Positions 1-8,273 of a stretch of 10,912 bases of DNA are shown here, one piece after another. The notes under the pieces are model-generated. The model worked only from the letters and a program-made list of their open reading frames with translations, had not been told where the DNA came from and made no database searches. This DNA comes from JALZAA01 sp046727755 (lineage in GTDB: Bacteria > Actinomycetota > Acidimicrobiia > IMCC26256 > JACDBD01): positions 1 through 10,912 of the forward strand of contig JBKPDG010000201.1 in assembly GCA_046727755.1 (NCBI GenBank), read 5' to 3'. Position numbers and translations under genes: made by a program. Position 1 is the stretch's first letter. Every line of letters starts with the position of its first letter.

Positions 1-1112
1 TGGATCAACGGGCTCGTCCCGAGGTCGGCGAGCTGCTTGGCCGCCCGGAGCCGCTCCACGACGGGCGGGGGCGCCACGAGCCATCCGAGCCGCAGCCCCG
101 GGAAGAGGACCTTCGAGAAGGTGCCGATGTAGAGGACCAGGCCGTCTCGGTCGAGCGCGCGGAGCGGGAGCGGCCGGCGATCACCGTAGTAGAGGCTGCC
201 GTCGAAGCCGTCCTCGACGATGGGCACGTGGTGCCGCGCCGCGACATCCAGGACCCGCCGCGCCGCCTCGGGGGTCATCGTGATGCCTGTCGGGTTGTGG
301 GCCGTTGGCTGGCAATAGAAGAGCTTCGGGCGGTGCCGCTCCAGGATCTGCCCGAAGGCGCCGGCGGACGGGCCCTCGCGGGCCCAGGGCACTGGCACGA
401 GCTGAGCCCCTGCTGCCCGGAAGACGTCCATGGCACGGGGATAGGTCGGCTGCTCCATCGCCACGACGTCACCCGGGTCGATGAACGTCCGAGCGATCAG
501 GTCGAAGCCCTGCTGGGAGCCGTTGACCACCAGGATGTCCTCGGCCCGCGCCTCCACTCCGAACCGGAGGAGGTAGGTTGCCAGGTAACCGCGGAGCGGC
601 GGATAGCCATCGCCGCCCGGCGGGTACTGAAGGAGCGCTGCGCCCTCCGTCCGGATGACCTGGTTCAGCACCCGCCGGAACGCATCGGTCGGGAAGAGCC
701 CGCTGTCGGGCGTGCCCTCGGCGAACGAGATCAGGGGTCGGGCGCCGGGCGGGGCTACCCGTCGCTCGGCGCCGGAGCTCGCGATGTGGGTGTTTCGCGA
801 GAACAGACGGGACCAGTCCAGGGGAACGCGGCCGGGAGCGGCTGGCGCGGGGCGCGCCTCACCGGCGGGCGGCGCCGCGACGAAGGTCCCCTGTCCCACG
901 TGCGCCCGCGCCCGGCCCGAGGCCACCAGCTCCTCGTACGCGAGCGCGACGGTCGTGCGGTTGACGCCAAGCGCTTGGGCCAGCTCGCGGGTCGCCGGCA
1001 GCTTGACCCCGGGGGCGAGCCACCCCTCGCGGATCAGCCGCTCGATCTGGCTCTCGATCTGCCGCGCCAGGGGCACGGGGGCGTCTCGGTCCAGCTGGAG
1101 GCTGAGCGCCAT
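1..1112 (-). CDS. MocR/GntR-family transcriptional regulator with aminotransferase-like domain (C-terminus off window)
   Basis: About 370 residues are visible; the frame is still open at the left edge, so roughly 100 C-terminal residues are missing relative to the usual ~480. Residues ~1-75 form a GntR winged helix: PLARQIESQIERLIREG, then LPATRELAQALGVNRTTV and the wing GQGTFV. After a linker comes a fold-type I aminotransferase domain with the NPTG motif (in AHNPTGI), the VEDGFD stretch whose Asp should face the PLP pyridine nitrogen, and GTFSKVLFPGLRLGW with the Schiff-base lysine near residue 334. Known MocR proteins (GabR, PdxR, TauR) sense amino compounds or PLP and act as activators or autorepressors; the ligand here cannot be told. 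In-frame ATGs lie at 1136, 1121 and 1112, none with a strong ribosome site. I chose 1112 because it best fits MocR N-termini and the promoter position, which would make the mRNA nearly leaderless. The family call is firm; start and target genes are not. Confidence 0.88.
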   Translation of the reverse strand, partial: MALSLQLDRDAPVPLARQIESQIERLIREGWLAPGVKLPATRELAQALGVNRTTVALAYEELVASGRARAHVGQGTFVAAPPAGEARPAPAAPGRVPLDWSRLFSRNTHIASSGAERRVAPPGARPLISFAEGTPDSGLFPTDAFRRVLNQVIRTEGAALLQYPPGGDGYPPLRGYLATYLLRFGVEARAEDILVVNGSQQGFDLIARTFIDPGDVVAMEQPTYPRAMDVFRAAGAQLVPVPWAREGPSAGAFGQILERHRPKLFYCQPTAHNPTGITMTPEAARRVLDVAARHHVPIVEDGFDGSLYYGDRRPLPLRALDRDGLVLYIGTFSKVLFPGLRLGWLVAPPPVVERLRAAKQLADLGTSPLI

Positions 1113-1119
1113 ACCAGCC

Positions 1120-1147
1120 ATTTTCCAGTCATTCATCACGCTGTCAA
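1120..1147 (-). promoter_or_regulatory. Candidate promoter of the MocR-type gene
   Basis: Read on the minus strand, a perfect TTGACA -35 box (1147-1142) is followed after 16 nt by GAAAAT (1125-1120), a 4/6 match to the sigma-70 -10 box. Predicted transcription start is close to 1113, almost on the ATG at 1112. If this promoter is used, the ATGs at 1136 and 1121 would not be in the transcript. The -35 match is good; the -10 is weak, so this is a moderate prediction. Confidence 0.4.
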
Positions 1148-1161
1148 CCGCCAATTGGCGG
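1148..1161. promoter_or_regulatory. Perfect 14-bp palindrome, candidate operator
   Basis: CCGCCAATTGGCGG is identical to its reverse complement and directly abuts the TTGACA -35 box of the MocR-type gene. A symmetric site touching a -35 element is well placed for autoregulation, since many GntR/MocR regulators control their own promoter. The symmetry is seen directly; the role as the MocR binding site is inference. It could also serve another regulator, or act on the divergent DUF2868 operon, whose start codon is about 300 bp away. Confidence 0.4.
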
Positions 1162-1265
1162 CGCGGGCACTCCGCCAACGAATGGGGCGGCGTGCAACCT
1201 CGGCGTCCCAGTCGGTTCCTACGGCGCTCCTCACCTGCGCCCCCGTCCGCGGCACATCCCGCGGT

Positions 1266-1291
1266 TCGAGTATGCTTGGGACCAAGCTCGA
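1266..1291. repeat. Short imperfect dyad in the MocR-DUF2868 intergenic region
   Basis: GCTTGG (1274-1279) and CCAAGC (1282-1287) form an inverted repeat with a 2-bp spacer. An outer TCGAG (1266-1270) and CTCGA (1287-1291) extend it if TATG is bulged. The 2-nt spacer is too short for a stable RNA loop, so a protein-binding dyad is the more natural reading. The rest of the intergenic stretch (1162-1465) shows no supported gene; I found only weak promoter-like sequences on the plus strand and do not call one. Confidence 0.25.
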
Positions 1292-1465
1292 CTATGCGTC
1301 GACTGGTGAGTGGCGACCATGCGTCGCACCGTTTGGTCGGGCGGAGACCTCCCTCGGCGTGCCCGGCTCCGCCCGACGCTCGCGATCGCGGCCGGCGGGG
1401 CGCGCGCACCGCGCCGCCGACCCGATTGCGGGCCGACGTCTGCCTCACGACCGGAGGCGCGTTCG

Positions 1466-3037
1466 GTGTCGGCCATGCGTGAACGCGCCCTGCGCTCGGT
1501 CCTGCTCATCAAGGCCGTCGAGGAAGCCGACCACGATGGCACGCTGCTCCCCGTCGCCGACCGCGCGGCGGCCACTCGCGAGGCCGCCCGGGGCCAGGAA
1601 GAGGCGGCCACCGCCGCCGGCACGCCGGGGCGCGCCGGGCCCTTGCCCAGGAAGGCGCAACAGCTGCTCGAGAGACGCGCGGAGCTACTGCACGCCCGCC
1701 TGGCGGCTCGCGTCCCCGTCGTGGACTCGGTCGCCGCCCTGGCCCGTGGGCCCCGGTGGCTGGGAGCGCTGCTGGTCGTGGTGAGCCTCGCCGCCGGCTT
1801 CTCGCTCTCGGCGCTGGACGGCACCCGCCGCATCAACGTGCTCGCATTCCCGCTCCTCGGTCTGGTGCTGTGGAACCTGCTCGTCTACGTTCTCGTCGTC
1901 GCGCGCTGGATTCGCGCGCTCGGGCGCCGCGCGCCCAAGCCGTCGGCGGTCGCCCAACTCCTCGCTCAGGCCGGACTCGCCGGGATCCGCCGCGTGATCA
2001 CGAGATCCGCCGCGTTCAACACGGCGCTCGCCGGCGCGCTCGGCCGCTTCCTGGGGGAGTGGTACGAAGCGGGCCGACCGTTACTGGTGGCGCGCGCCAC
2101 CCGCCTCCTGCACGTCTGTGCGGCGGCGGTCGGGATCGGACTGATCGCGGGGCTGTACCTGCGCGGGATCGTGCTCGACTACCAGGCGGGCTGGGAGAGC
2201 ACCTTCCTCAACGCCGAGCACGTGCGCGCACTTCTCGGCGTCGTGTACGCGCCGGCGTCGCTGCTGACCGGGATACCCATCCCCGATGCGGCGCACCTCG
2301 CCGCGATTCGCTGGGAGGATGGACGCGGCGGAGAGAACGCGGCGCCGTGGATTCACCTGCTGGCCGCCACCGCCTTCCTGTTCGTCGTTCTGCCCAGGCT
2401 CGTCCTGGCCCTCGTGTCCACCCTCGTCGTGTGGCGCCGCGCGTCCAGTGCGCGGGTGCCCGCCTCGCTCGTGCCCTACTTCCGGAGCACGTTCGGCGCG
2501 GTGCCGGGGGCGATCGGCCGCGGGATCGTCGCCGTCATGCCCTACGCCTACGAACCCTCGGCGGCAGCGTCGTCGACGCTGCGGCGGCTGCTGCCGGCCG
2601 CCCTGGGCGAGAACCTGGCGGTGGACGTACGCGCGCCCGTGCCGTACGGCGAGGAGGACGACTTCCTCCAGCATCTGCCCGAGCGCGGAGGGGCCATCGC
2701 GGACGCGATCGCCCTCCTGTTCAGCCTGGCAGCCACCCCGGAAGAGGACAACCACGGGCGCGTGATGGCCGGCGTCCGCGACTGGCTCGCGGGTTCGCAT
2801 CGCCAGGCTCAGCTCCTCGTGCTGATCGACGAGCGGCCCTACGCGGACCGGATGGGTGCGCAGGGTGGCCATGCGCAGCGGCTCGCCGTGCGGCGCGGCG
2901 CCTGGGAGTCCTTCGTGGCGGCGCGCGGCCTCACGGCGTGCATCGTCGATCTCGCCGAGCGGCCGTCCGCGACGCCCGTCGACGCGGAGGCGGTCGAGCG
3001 TCTACGGGCAGCCCTGTGGCATCCGGCCCCGGCCTGA
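1466..3037 (+). CDS. DUF2868 domain-containing integral membrane protein
   Basis: 523 residues. I chose the GTG at 1466 because GGAGG (1453-1457) sits 8 nt upstream; the in-frame ATG at 1475 would be 17 nt away. The N-terminal ~95 residues are charged and Ala/Arg-rich, probably cytoplasmic helix. Four hydrophobic segments follow: about 98-118 (WLGALLVVVSLAAGF), 127-150 (INVLAFPLLGLVLWNLLVYV), 214-235 (CAAAVGIGLIAGLYL) and 295-325 (HLLAATAFLFVVLPRLVLAL). The C-terminal ~190 residues look soluble. This matches the DUF2868 family layout, whose function is unknown. The stop is 4 nt before the DUF3482 GTPase gene, so the two are almost certainly co-transcribed and probably translationally linked. 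The pairing suggests a membrane anchor or partner for the GTPase, which is inference. No catalytic motif is visible. Confidence 0.85.
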   Translation: MSAMRERALRSVLLIKAVEEADHDGTLLPVADRAAATREAARGQEEAATAAGTPGRAGPLPRKAQQLLERRAELLHARLAARVPVVDSVAALARGPRWLGALLVVVSLAAGFSLSALDGTRRINVLAFPLLGLVLWNLLVYVLVVARWIRALGRRAPKPSAVAQLLAQAGLAGIRRVITRSAAFNTALAGALGRFLGEWYEAGRPLLVARATRLLHVCAAAVGIGLIAGLYLRGIVLDYQAGWESTFLNAEHVRALLGVVYAPASLLTGIPIPDAAHLAAIRWEDGRGGENAAPWIHLLAATAFLFVVLPRLVLALVSTLVVWRRASSARVPASLVPYFRSTFGAVPGAIGRGIVAVMPYAYEPSAAASSTLRRLLPAALGENLAVDVRAPVPYGEEDDFLQHLPERGGAIADAIALLFSLAATPEEDNHGRVMAGVRDWLAGSHRQAQLLVLIDERPYADRMGAQGGHAQRLAVRRGAWESFVAARGLTACIVDLAERPSATPVDAEAVERLRAALWHPAPA

Positions 3038-3041
3038 TTCG

Positions 3042-4535
3042 ATGTCTTCGGCATCCGCGGCGGCCGTGAATCTGAGCCTCGTGTCGCACACCAATGTCGG
3101 CAAGACCACGCTCGCCCGCACCCTGCTGCGGCGAGACGTCGGCGAGGTGCGCGACGAAGCGCATGTCACCGACACTGCCGAGGGCCATGTACTGATCGAC
3201 ACCCCGGAGGGGGATGCGCTCAGGCTGTGGGACACGCCGGGGTTCGGCGACAGCGCGCGCCTCCGAAGGCGCCTGCGCATGAGCGACAACCCCATCGGCT
3301 GGCTGCTCACCCAGGTGTGGGATCGCTTCACCGATCGGCCGTTCTACAGCAGCCAGCAAGCGATCCGCAACGTCAGGGACGAGAGCGACGTGATCCTGTA
3401 TCTGGTCAACGCGGCCGAGGCGCCCGCCTCCGCCGGCTACGTCGAAGCCGAGATGCAGATCCTGGGCTGGATCGGCAAGCCGGTGGTGCTGCTCATGAAT
3501 CAGATGGGGCCACCGCGCGGCCGTGAAGCCGACTCGGCGGATGAAGCGGCGTGGCGTCAGCATCTGGCCACGTATCCCTGGGTGCGAGGGGCGATCAGCC
3601 TCGATGCCTTCGCGCGCTGCTGGGTGCAGGAGGACGGGCTCCTTGGCGCGGTGGGCGCCGTGCTTCCGGCGGACAAGCAGGACTCGTTCGCGCGTCTGCG
3701 CGCCGCCTGGCAGACGCGCAATCTCGGGGTGTTCGAGGAGTCCATGCAGGCCATCAGTCGTCAGATCGCCTCGGCCGCAACCGATCGCGAACCGGTGGAC
3801 GCGACCACGCTCAAGGACCAGCTCCGGCACTGGGTCGCGTCGGTCGTGCGCGGGGACGAGGCCCCCGACCCGCGAACCGAGCGTTCGATGAACGCGCTGG
3901 CCGCCCGGCTGGACCGTTCGGTCCGTGAGGCGACCGATCGACTGCTCGCGCTGCACGGCCTGTCCGGCCGGGCGACGGAGGAGATCCTCGGAAGGGTGGC
4001 CGGGCAGTTCGAGGCGAGCAAGCGCGCGGACGTCGCCAAGACGGGGATCATCGGCGGACTGGTGTCGGGGGCGCTCGGCGGCCTTGTCGCGGACCTGGCA
4101 GCCGGAGGGCTCACCTTCGGCGCCGGCGCGGTGATCGGCGGCATCCTCGGCGCGATTGGAATGGGGAGCGCGGCGCAGGCCTACAACCTGGCCCTCGGCG
4201 CCGAGAAGGGAACGATTGGCTGGTCGGCGCCGTTTCTCATGCAGCGCCTGGACGCCGCCCTCTTGCGGTATCTGGCGGTGGCTCATTTCGGCCGCGGCCG
4301 CGGCGACTGGGTCAAGGGTGAGTACCCGCCGCACTGGCCGCCGGTGGTCCACGACGTCGTGACCGATCGAGCGCCCACCTTGAACTGGATCTGGGCGCGA
4401 GCCGAGCAAGAGGGGGAGCTCGAGGAGACCGCGCGCGCGCTCCACCCGATCGTGACCGACGCGGCGCGCGAGGTGCTGGTCAGGCTCTATCCCGAGGCGA
4501 GAGCCCTTCTCTCCGCGGCGCGACCGCCGCCCTGA
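3042..4535 (+). CDS. DUF3482 domain-containing Era-like GTPase
   Basis: 497 residues, starting at the first ATG after the DUF2868 stop. There is no strong ribosome site, which fits coupling to the upstream gene. The N-terminal half is a TRAFAC-class G domain: G1 P-loop SHTNVGKTT at residues 15-23 (first Gly of the usual GxxxxGKT replaced by Ser), G3 WDTPGFGD with the DTPG at 64-67, and a G4-position motif NQMG at 153-156 in place of NKxD. The C-terminal half is the DUF3482 region: a helical stretch, then a long Gly/Ala-rich hydrophobic segment at about 333-380 (GIIGGLVSGALGGLVADL and onward) that could be a membrane hairpin. It therefore probably acts at the inner membrane with the DUF2868 protein. 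GTP binding is likely; guanine specificity is less certain because the G4 motif lacks the canonical Lys and Asp. The physiological role is unknown. Confidence 0.85.
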   Translation: MSSASAAAVNLSLVSHTNVGKTTLARTLLRRDVGEVRDEAHVTDTAEGHVLIDTPEGDALRLWDTPGFGDSARLRRRLRMSDNPIGWLLTQVWDRFTDRPFYSSQQAIRNVRDESDVILYLVNAAEAPASAGYVEAEMQILGWIGKPVVLLMNQMGPPRGREADSADEAAWRQHLATYPWVRGAISLDAFARCWVQEDGLLGAVGAVLPADKQDSFARLRAAWQTRNLGVFEESMQAISRQIASAATDREPVDATTLKDQLRHWVASVVRGDEAPDPRTERSMNALAARLDRSVREATDRLLALHGLSGRATEEILGRVAGQFEASKRADVAKTGIIGGLVSGALGGLVADLAAGGLTFGAGAVIGGILGAIGMGSAAQAYNLALGAEKGTIGWSAPFLMQRLDAALLRYLAVAHFGRGRGDWVKGEYPPHWPPVVHDVVTDRAPTLNWIWARAEQEGELEETARALHPIVTDAAREVLVRLYPEARALLSAARPPP

Positions 4536-4560
4536 CGGGGTGCTGAACGCCGGTCCGGTC

Positions 4561-4593
4561 GGGGGGCGTCGACCAGCTGATCCCCCCCACGCC
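4561..4593 (+). terminator. Possible GC hairpin ending the DUF2868-DUF3482 operon
   Basis: A run of six G (4561-4566) can pair with six C (4582-4587) around a 15-nt loop, starting 25 nt after the DUF3482 stop. A competing stem GGCGT (4565-4569) / ACGCC (4589-4593) overlaps it. No T tract follows, so an intrinsic terminator is only a weak possibility. Confidence 0.22.
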
Positions 4594-4709
4594 GCGACGC
4601 CTGGCCGCATCGTGTCGACGCGCGCGCAAGTGGCCCTGCCGCCGAGCCATTCCGGTCTGGCGTCGGCTCACACGGAAGCCGCCTTGCCGACCCGACCACG
4701 AAGATCTGG

Positions 4710-4738
4710 TGGCCACCCGATCAGGTCTCGGTTACAAT
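4710..4738 (+). promoter_or_regulatory. Predicted sigma-70 promoter of riboswitch-ahcY
   Basis: TACAAT at 4733-4738 is a 5/6 match to the -10 consensus. TGGCCA at 4710-4715 is a 4/6 match to the -35 box with an exact 17-nt spacer. The predicted start falls near 4744-4746, a few bases before the first stem of the SAH aptamer at 4749, as expected for a riboswitch leader. Confidence 0.6.
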
Positions 4739-4748
4739 GGGCAGCGGT

Positions 4749-4820
4749 CCCGAGGAGCGTTGCAACGGGCGCCGGCGGATGGCGCTCGCCAGGCTCGGGC
4801 AGACCCGGCAACGGCGCTCG
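4749..4820 (+). promoter_or_regulatory. S-adenosylhomocysteine (SAH) riboswitch aptamer
   Basis: The leader of ahcY has the layout of the SAH riboswitch. P1 is CCCGAG (4749-4754) with CTCGGG (4794-4799). The conserved GAGCG then TTGCAACGG follows, and P2 is an 8-bp stem (4766-4773 with 4781-4788, one G-U) closed by a 7-nt loop. After P1 comes CAACGGCGCTC, whose CGCTC (4815-4819) pairs with GAGCG (4755-4759) to form the pseudoknot. Known SAH riboswitches bind SAH and discriminate against SAM, and they increase expression of SAH-recycling genes. Position directly upstream of ahcY agrees. The call rests on motif recognition plus pairing checked by eye. Confidence 0.92.
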
Positions 4821-4852
4821 CGAATCTTTTGCTAGTAGAGAAAGGAGGCGCG

Positions 4853-4861
<9 letters not shown>
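4813..4861 (+). promoter_or_regulatory. Expression platform and ribosome binding site of ahcY
   Basis: The ribosome site AGGAGG (4843-4848) lies 4 nt before the ATG. GGCGCTC (4813-4819), which contains the 3' strand of the aptamer pseudoknot, is perfectly complementary to GAGCGCC (4855-4861), which begins with the G of the start codon; a G-U pair extends it to 8 bp. A local hairpin GGCGC (4847-4851) / GCGCC (4857-4861) also encloses the ATG. The pseudoknot and the start-region stem cannot coexist, so SAH binding should free the initiation region. The complementarity is seen; the switching mechanism is inference, consistent with the on-switch behaviour known for this class. Confidence 0.6.
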
Positions 4862-6274
<1,413 letters not shown>

Positions 6275-6294
6275 TAGCTGGGGAAAGGGACGCC

Positions 6295-6332
6295 GGCACC
6301 AGGCGGTCCGCCTCGACGGGCCGCCTGGTGCC
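6295..6332. terminator. Strong hairpin between convergent ahcY and ABC operon
   Basis: A 15-bp stem (6295-6309 with 6318-6332; one T-G wobble on the plus strand) closes an 8-nt loop, beginning 17 nt after the second stop of ahcY. The first 12 bp, GGCACCAGGCGG with CCGCCTGGTGCC, are perfect. No T run follows on the plus strand; on the minus strand the next bases are only pyrimidine-rich (CCCTTTCCCC). It could terminate both converging transcripts or act as a 3' stabiliser. Nothing else is certain in 6333-6513. Confidence 0.55.
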
Positions 6333-6513
6333 GAGCCATCACGGTGCTCGAGCCGGACGACCGCTCGATATCGCCGCCGGGCAGGCCGATCCGCACCGGC
6401 CCTCCGCACCGCTCGGCACGCCCTGCCCTCCGCCACGCACGAACGCGCCTCTGGGCCAGAACTGCCTGAGCGCCGCGCGGTAGGCGGCCGGGTCAGGGCC
6501 GAGGGTCGCCCGC

Positions 6514-7338
6514 CTACCCCTTGAGCCCGCTCATCACGACTGCCTGCACCACCCACCGCTGGCAGAGGAGGAACACCACCAGGACGGGCAGGATGCTCAG
6601 GACGGCCGCTGCGGTCACCAGGTTGTACTCGATGAAGTAGATGTTCGTGAAGCTGACCAGCCCCATGGTCACGACCTTCATCGTCGGCGAGTTGACGACC
6701 ACCAGCGGCCAGAACAGCTCGTTCCAGGTCCACATGAACTTGATGATCAGGAGCGTGGCCAGGGCCGGGCGGACGGCGGGCAGGATCACCCGCCAGAAGA
6801 TCCCGAGCTCGCCGGACCCGTCGATCCGCGCGGCGTCGATGTAGTCGCTCGGCACCACCTCGATCGACTGCCGCATGAGGAACACGCCGAAGACGCTCAC
6901 GAGGTCGGGCGCGAGGATCCCGAGGTACGTGTCGAGCAAGCCCAGCCGGCTCACCCAGAGGTACAGCGGCACGACGACCGACTGGAACGGGACCATCAGG
7001 ATGCCGATGATCGCGAAGAAGAGCAGGTTGCGCCCCGGGAACCGGAACTTCGCGAACCCGTAGCCGGCGAGGGACGACACGATGAGGCTCGAGATGGCCG
7101 AGACCGAGGCGACCAGGGCGCTGTTCAGCAGGAAGCGCGCGAAGGGCTGGCGGGCGAAGACCTCCCGGTAGTTGTCCAGGTTCCCCCAGCGGTCGGGCAG
7201 GACCTGGAGCGGCACCCGCTGGATCTCGGGCACGGTCTTGAGCGACGTGACCGCCATCCAGAAGAACGGGAAGAAGACGGTGATGGCGCCGGCGGCGACG
7301 AGCGCCGCCGTGAGCCAGCGCCAGCGGTCGCCCTTCAA
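6514..7338 (-). CDS. Carbohydrate-type ABC transporter permease, MalG-like
   Basis: 274 residues, the usual length for MalG-type inner-membrane permeases of the CUT1 importers. The N-terminal helix (about 9-33) is followed by the periplasmic stretch SLKTVPEIQRVPLQVLPDRW that marks this subfamily, and five further hydrophobic segments complete a six-helix protein. The ATPase-contacting EAA loop is visible from about residue 165: DYIDAARIDGSGELGIFWRV then LP. The start is the TTG at 7338, with GGAGG (7350-7346) 7 nt upstream. Its TTGA overlaps the stop of the preceding permease by 4 nt, implying coupled translation. A longer open frame continues upstream through the other permease gene, but that part is a shadow. 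It forms a heterodimer with the neighbouring permease; the substrate is unknown. Confidence 0.9.
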   Translation of the reverse strand: MKGDRWRWLTAALVAAGAITVFFPFFWMAVTSLKTVPEIQRVPLQVLPDRWGNLDNYREVFARQPFARFLLNSALVASVSAISSLIVSSLAGYGFAKFRFPGRNLLFFAIIGILMVPFQSVVVPLYLWVSRLGLLDTYLGILAPDLVSVFGVFLMRQSIEVVPSDYIDAARIDGSGELGIFWRVILPAVRPALATLLIIKFMWTWNELFWPLVVVNSPTMKVVTMGLVSFTNIYFIEYNLVTAAAVLSILPVLVVFLLCQRWVVQAVVMSGLKG

Positions 7339-8243
7339 TGCTCGACCTCCCGCCGGAAGAGCCGCCACTGGACGAGCGTGACCAGGAGGAGGCAGGCGAA
7401 GACGAAGATGGCCATGACCGACGCGTCTCCGAGCCGGAAGTACTTGAAGGCCGTGTCGTAGAGCAGCATGATCACGGTCTGGCTCGCCCCCGCCGGCCCT
7501 CCCTGGGTGGTCGCGTACACCTGGTCGAAGACCTTGAAGTTGAAGATGAGCTCGAGGATCGAGACCATGACGAGCTGCGGGTTCAGGAGCGGGAGCGTCA
7601 CGGACCAGAAGCTCCGCCAGGGACCGGCGCCGTCGATGGCGGCCGCCTCGTAGTACTCCCCCGGGATGGCCTGGAGAGCCGCCAGGAAGATCATGGTGTC
7701 GAAGCCGAGACGGACCCAGACGTTGACCAGGGCCAGGGACGGGAGCACCTCGGTGAGGCTCGAGAGCCACTTGCGCGGCCCGATCCCGACCAGTCCTAGG
7801 AGGTGGTTCAGGAAGCCGTACACGGGCTCGTAGAGCCACTGCCAGACGAGGGCCGCCGCGACCAGCGAGACCGCGAACGGCAGGAAGTACAGGACCGCCC
7901 ACACGCTGCGCCAGCGGACCCGGAGGAACCGGTTGAGGCCCAGCGCCACGCCGAGCGCCAGGATCACCGTGGCGGGCGCCGACAGGAGAAGCAGGCCCAC
8001 GGTGTTGCGGACGGCCTGCCAGAAGCCGGGGTCGGTTAGGACCCGCTCGTAGAGGCGGAGCCCCACGAACTGGCTCACCCCGCCGGAGCGTGTCCGGTAG
8101 AACGAGCCGAGGATCGATTCCGCGAGGGGGACGAGGAAGACGGCGGTGAAGTACACGACGGCGGGCAGGACGAAGAGGAATCCCGCCCGCTGCTGGCGGT
8201 CCATGTAGGACCGGGGCAGGACGAGCCGGACGACGCGGCCCAC
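7335..8243 (-). CDS. Carbohydrate-type ABC transporter permease, MalF/UgpA-like
   Basis: 302 residues. A short basic N-terminus (about 20 residues) leads into the first helix GFLFVLPAVVYFTAVFLVPL, then the periplasmic segment typical of UgpA/LacF-type permeases (SILGSFYRTRSG, then LYERVLTDPGFWQAVRNTV) and five more helices. The EAA loop lies at about 196-215: EYYEAAAIDGAGPWRSFWSV then TLP. The start is taken as the GTG at 8243, 30 nt after the binding-protein stop; an in-frame ATG at 8204 (MDRQQRAGF) is an alternative, and neither has a strong ribosome site. The gene is second in the operon, and its stop overlaps the TTG start of the MalG-like gene. It pairs with that protein to form the translocation channel. 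Confidence 0.9.
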   Translation of the reverse strand: MGRVVRLVLPRSYMDRQQRAGFLFVLPAVVYFTAVFLVPLAESILGSFYRTRSGGVSQFVGLRLYERVLTDPGFWQAVRNTVGLLLLSAPATVILALGVALGLNRFLRVRWRSVWAVLYFLPFAVSLVAAALVWQWLYEPVYGFLNHLLGLVGIGPRKWLSSLTEVLPSLALVNVWVRLGFDTMIFLAALQAIPGEYYEAAAIDGAGPWRSFWSVTLPLLNPQLVMVSILELIFNFKVFDQVYATTQGGPAGASQTVIMLLYDTAFKYFRLGDASVMAIFVFACLLLVTLVQWRLFRREVEH

Positions 8244-8273
8244 GTTCCGGCTCGCCCCCCGGCCTGCTCGGTC

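Noticed and set aside
1294..1326. Two copies of ATGCGTCG 25 bp apart
   Set aside because: An 8-bp direct repeat without further similarity is easily expected by chance in this composition.
1310..1465. ATG at 1310 as the start of the DUF2868 protein
   Set aside because: The extra ~52 residues are Arg/Pro-rich and unlike the family; GGAGG with ideal spacing supports the GTG at 1466.
228..1784. Long plus-strand open frame of 518 codons
   Set aside because: It runs antisense to the MocR-type gene, then into the DUF2868 gene in another frame; it is Arg/Pro/Ala-rich with no recognisable domain. Shadow of real genes in GC-rich DNA.
2931..4610. Minus-strand open frame of 559 codons opposite the DUF3482 gene
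   Set aside because: Antisense shadow: the plus strand encodes clear G1 and G3 GTPase motifs, while this frame shows no domain and is His/Arg/Pro-rich.
4555..4640. G and C runs and GTCGAC copies as a mobile-element end or attachment site
   Set aside because: No flanking target duplication, no transposase or integrase, and no second matching end in the window.
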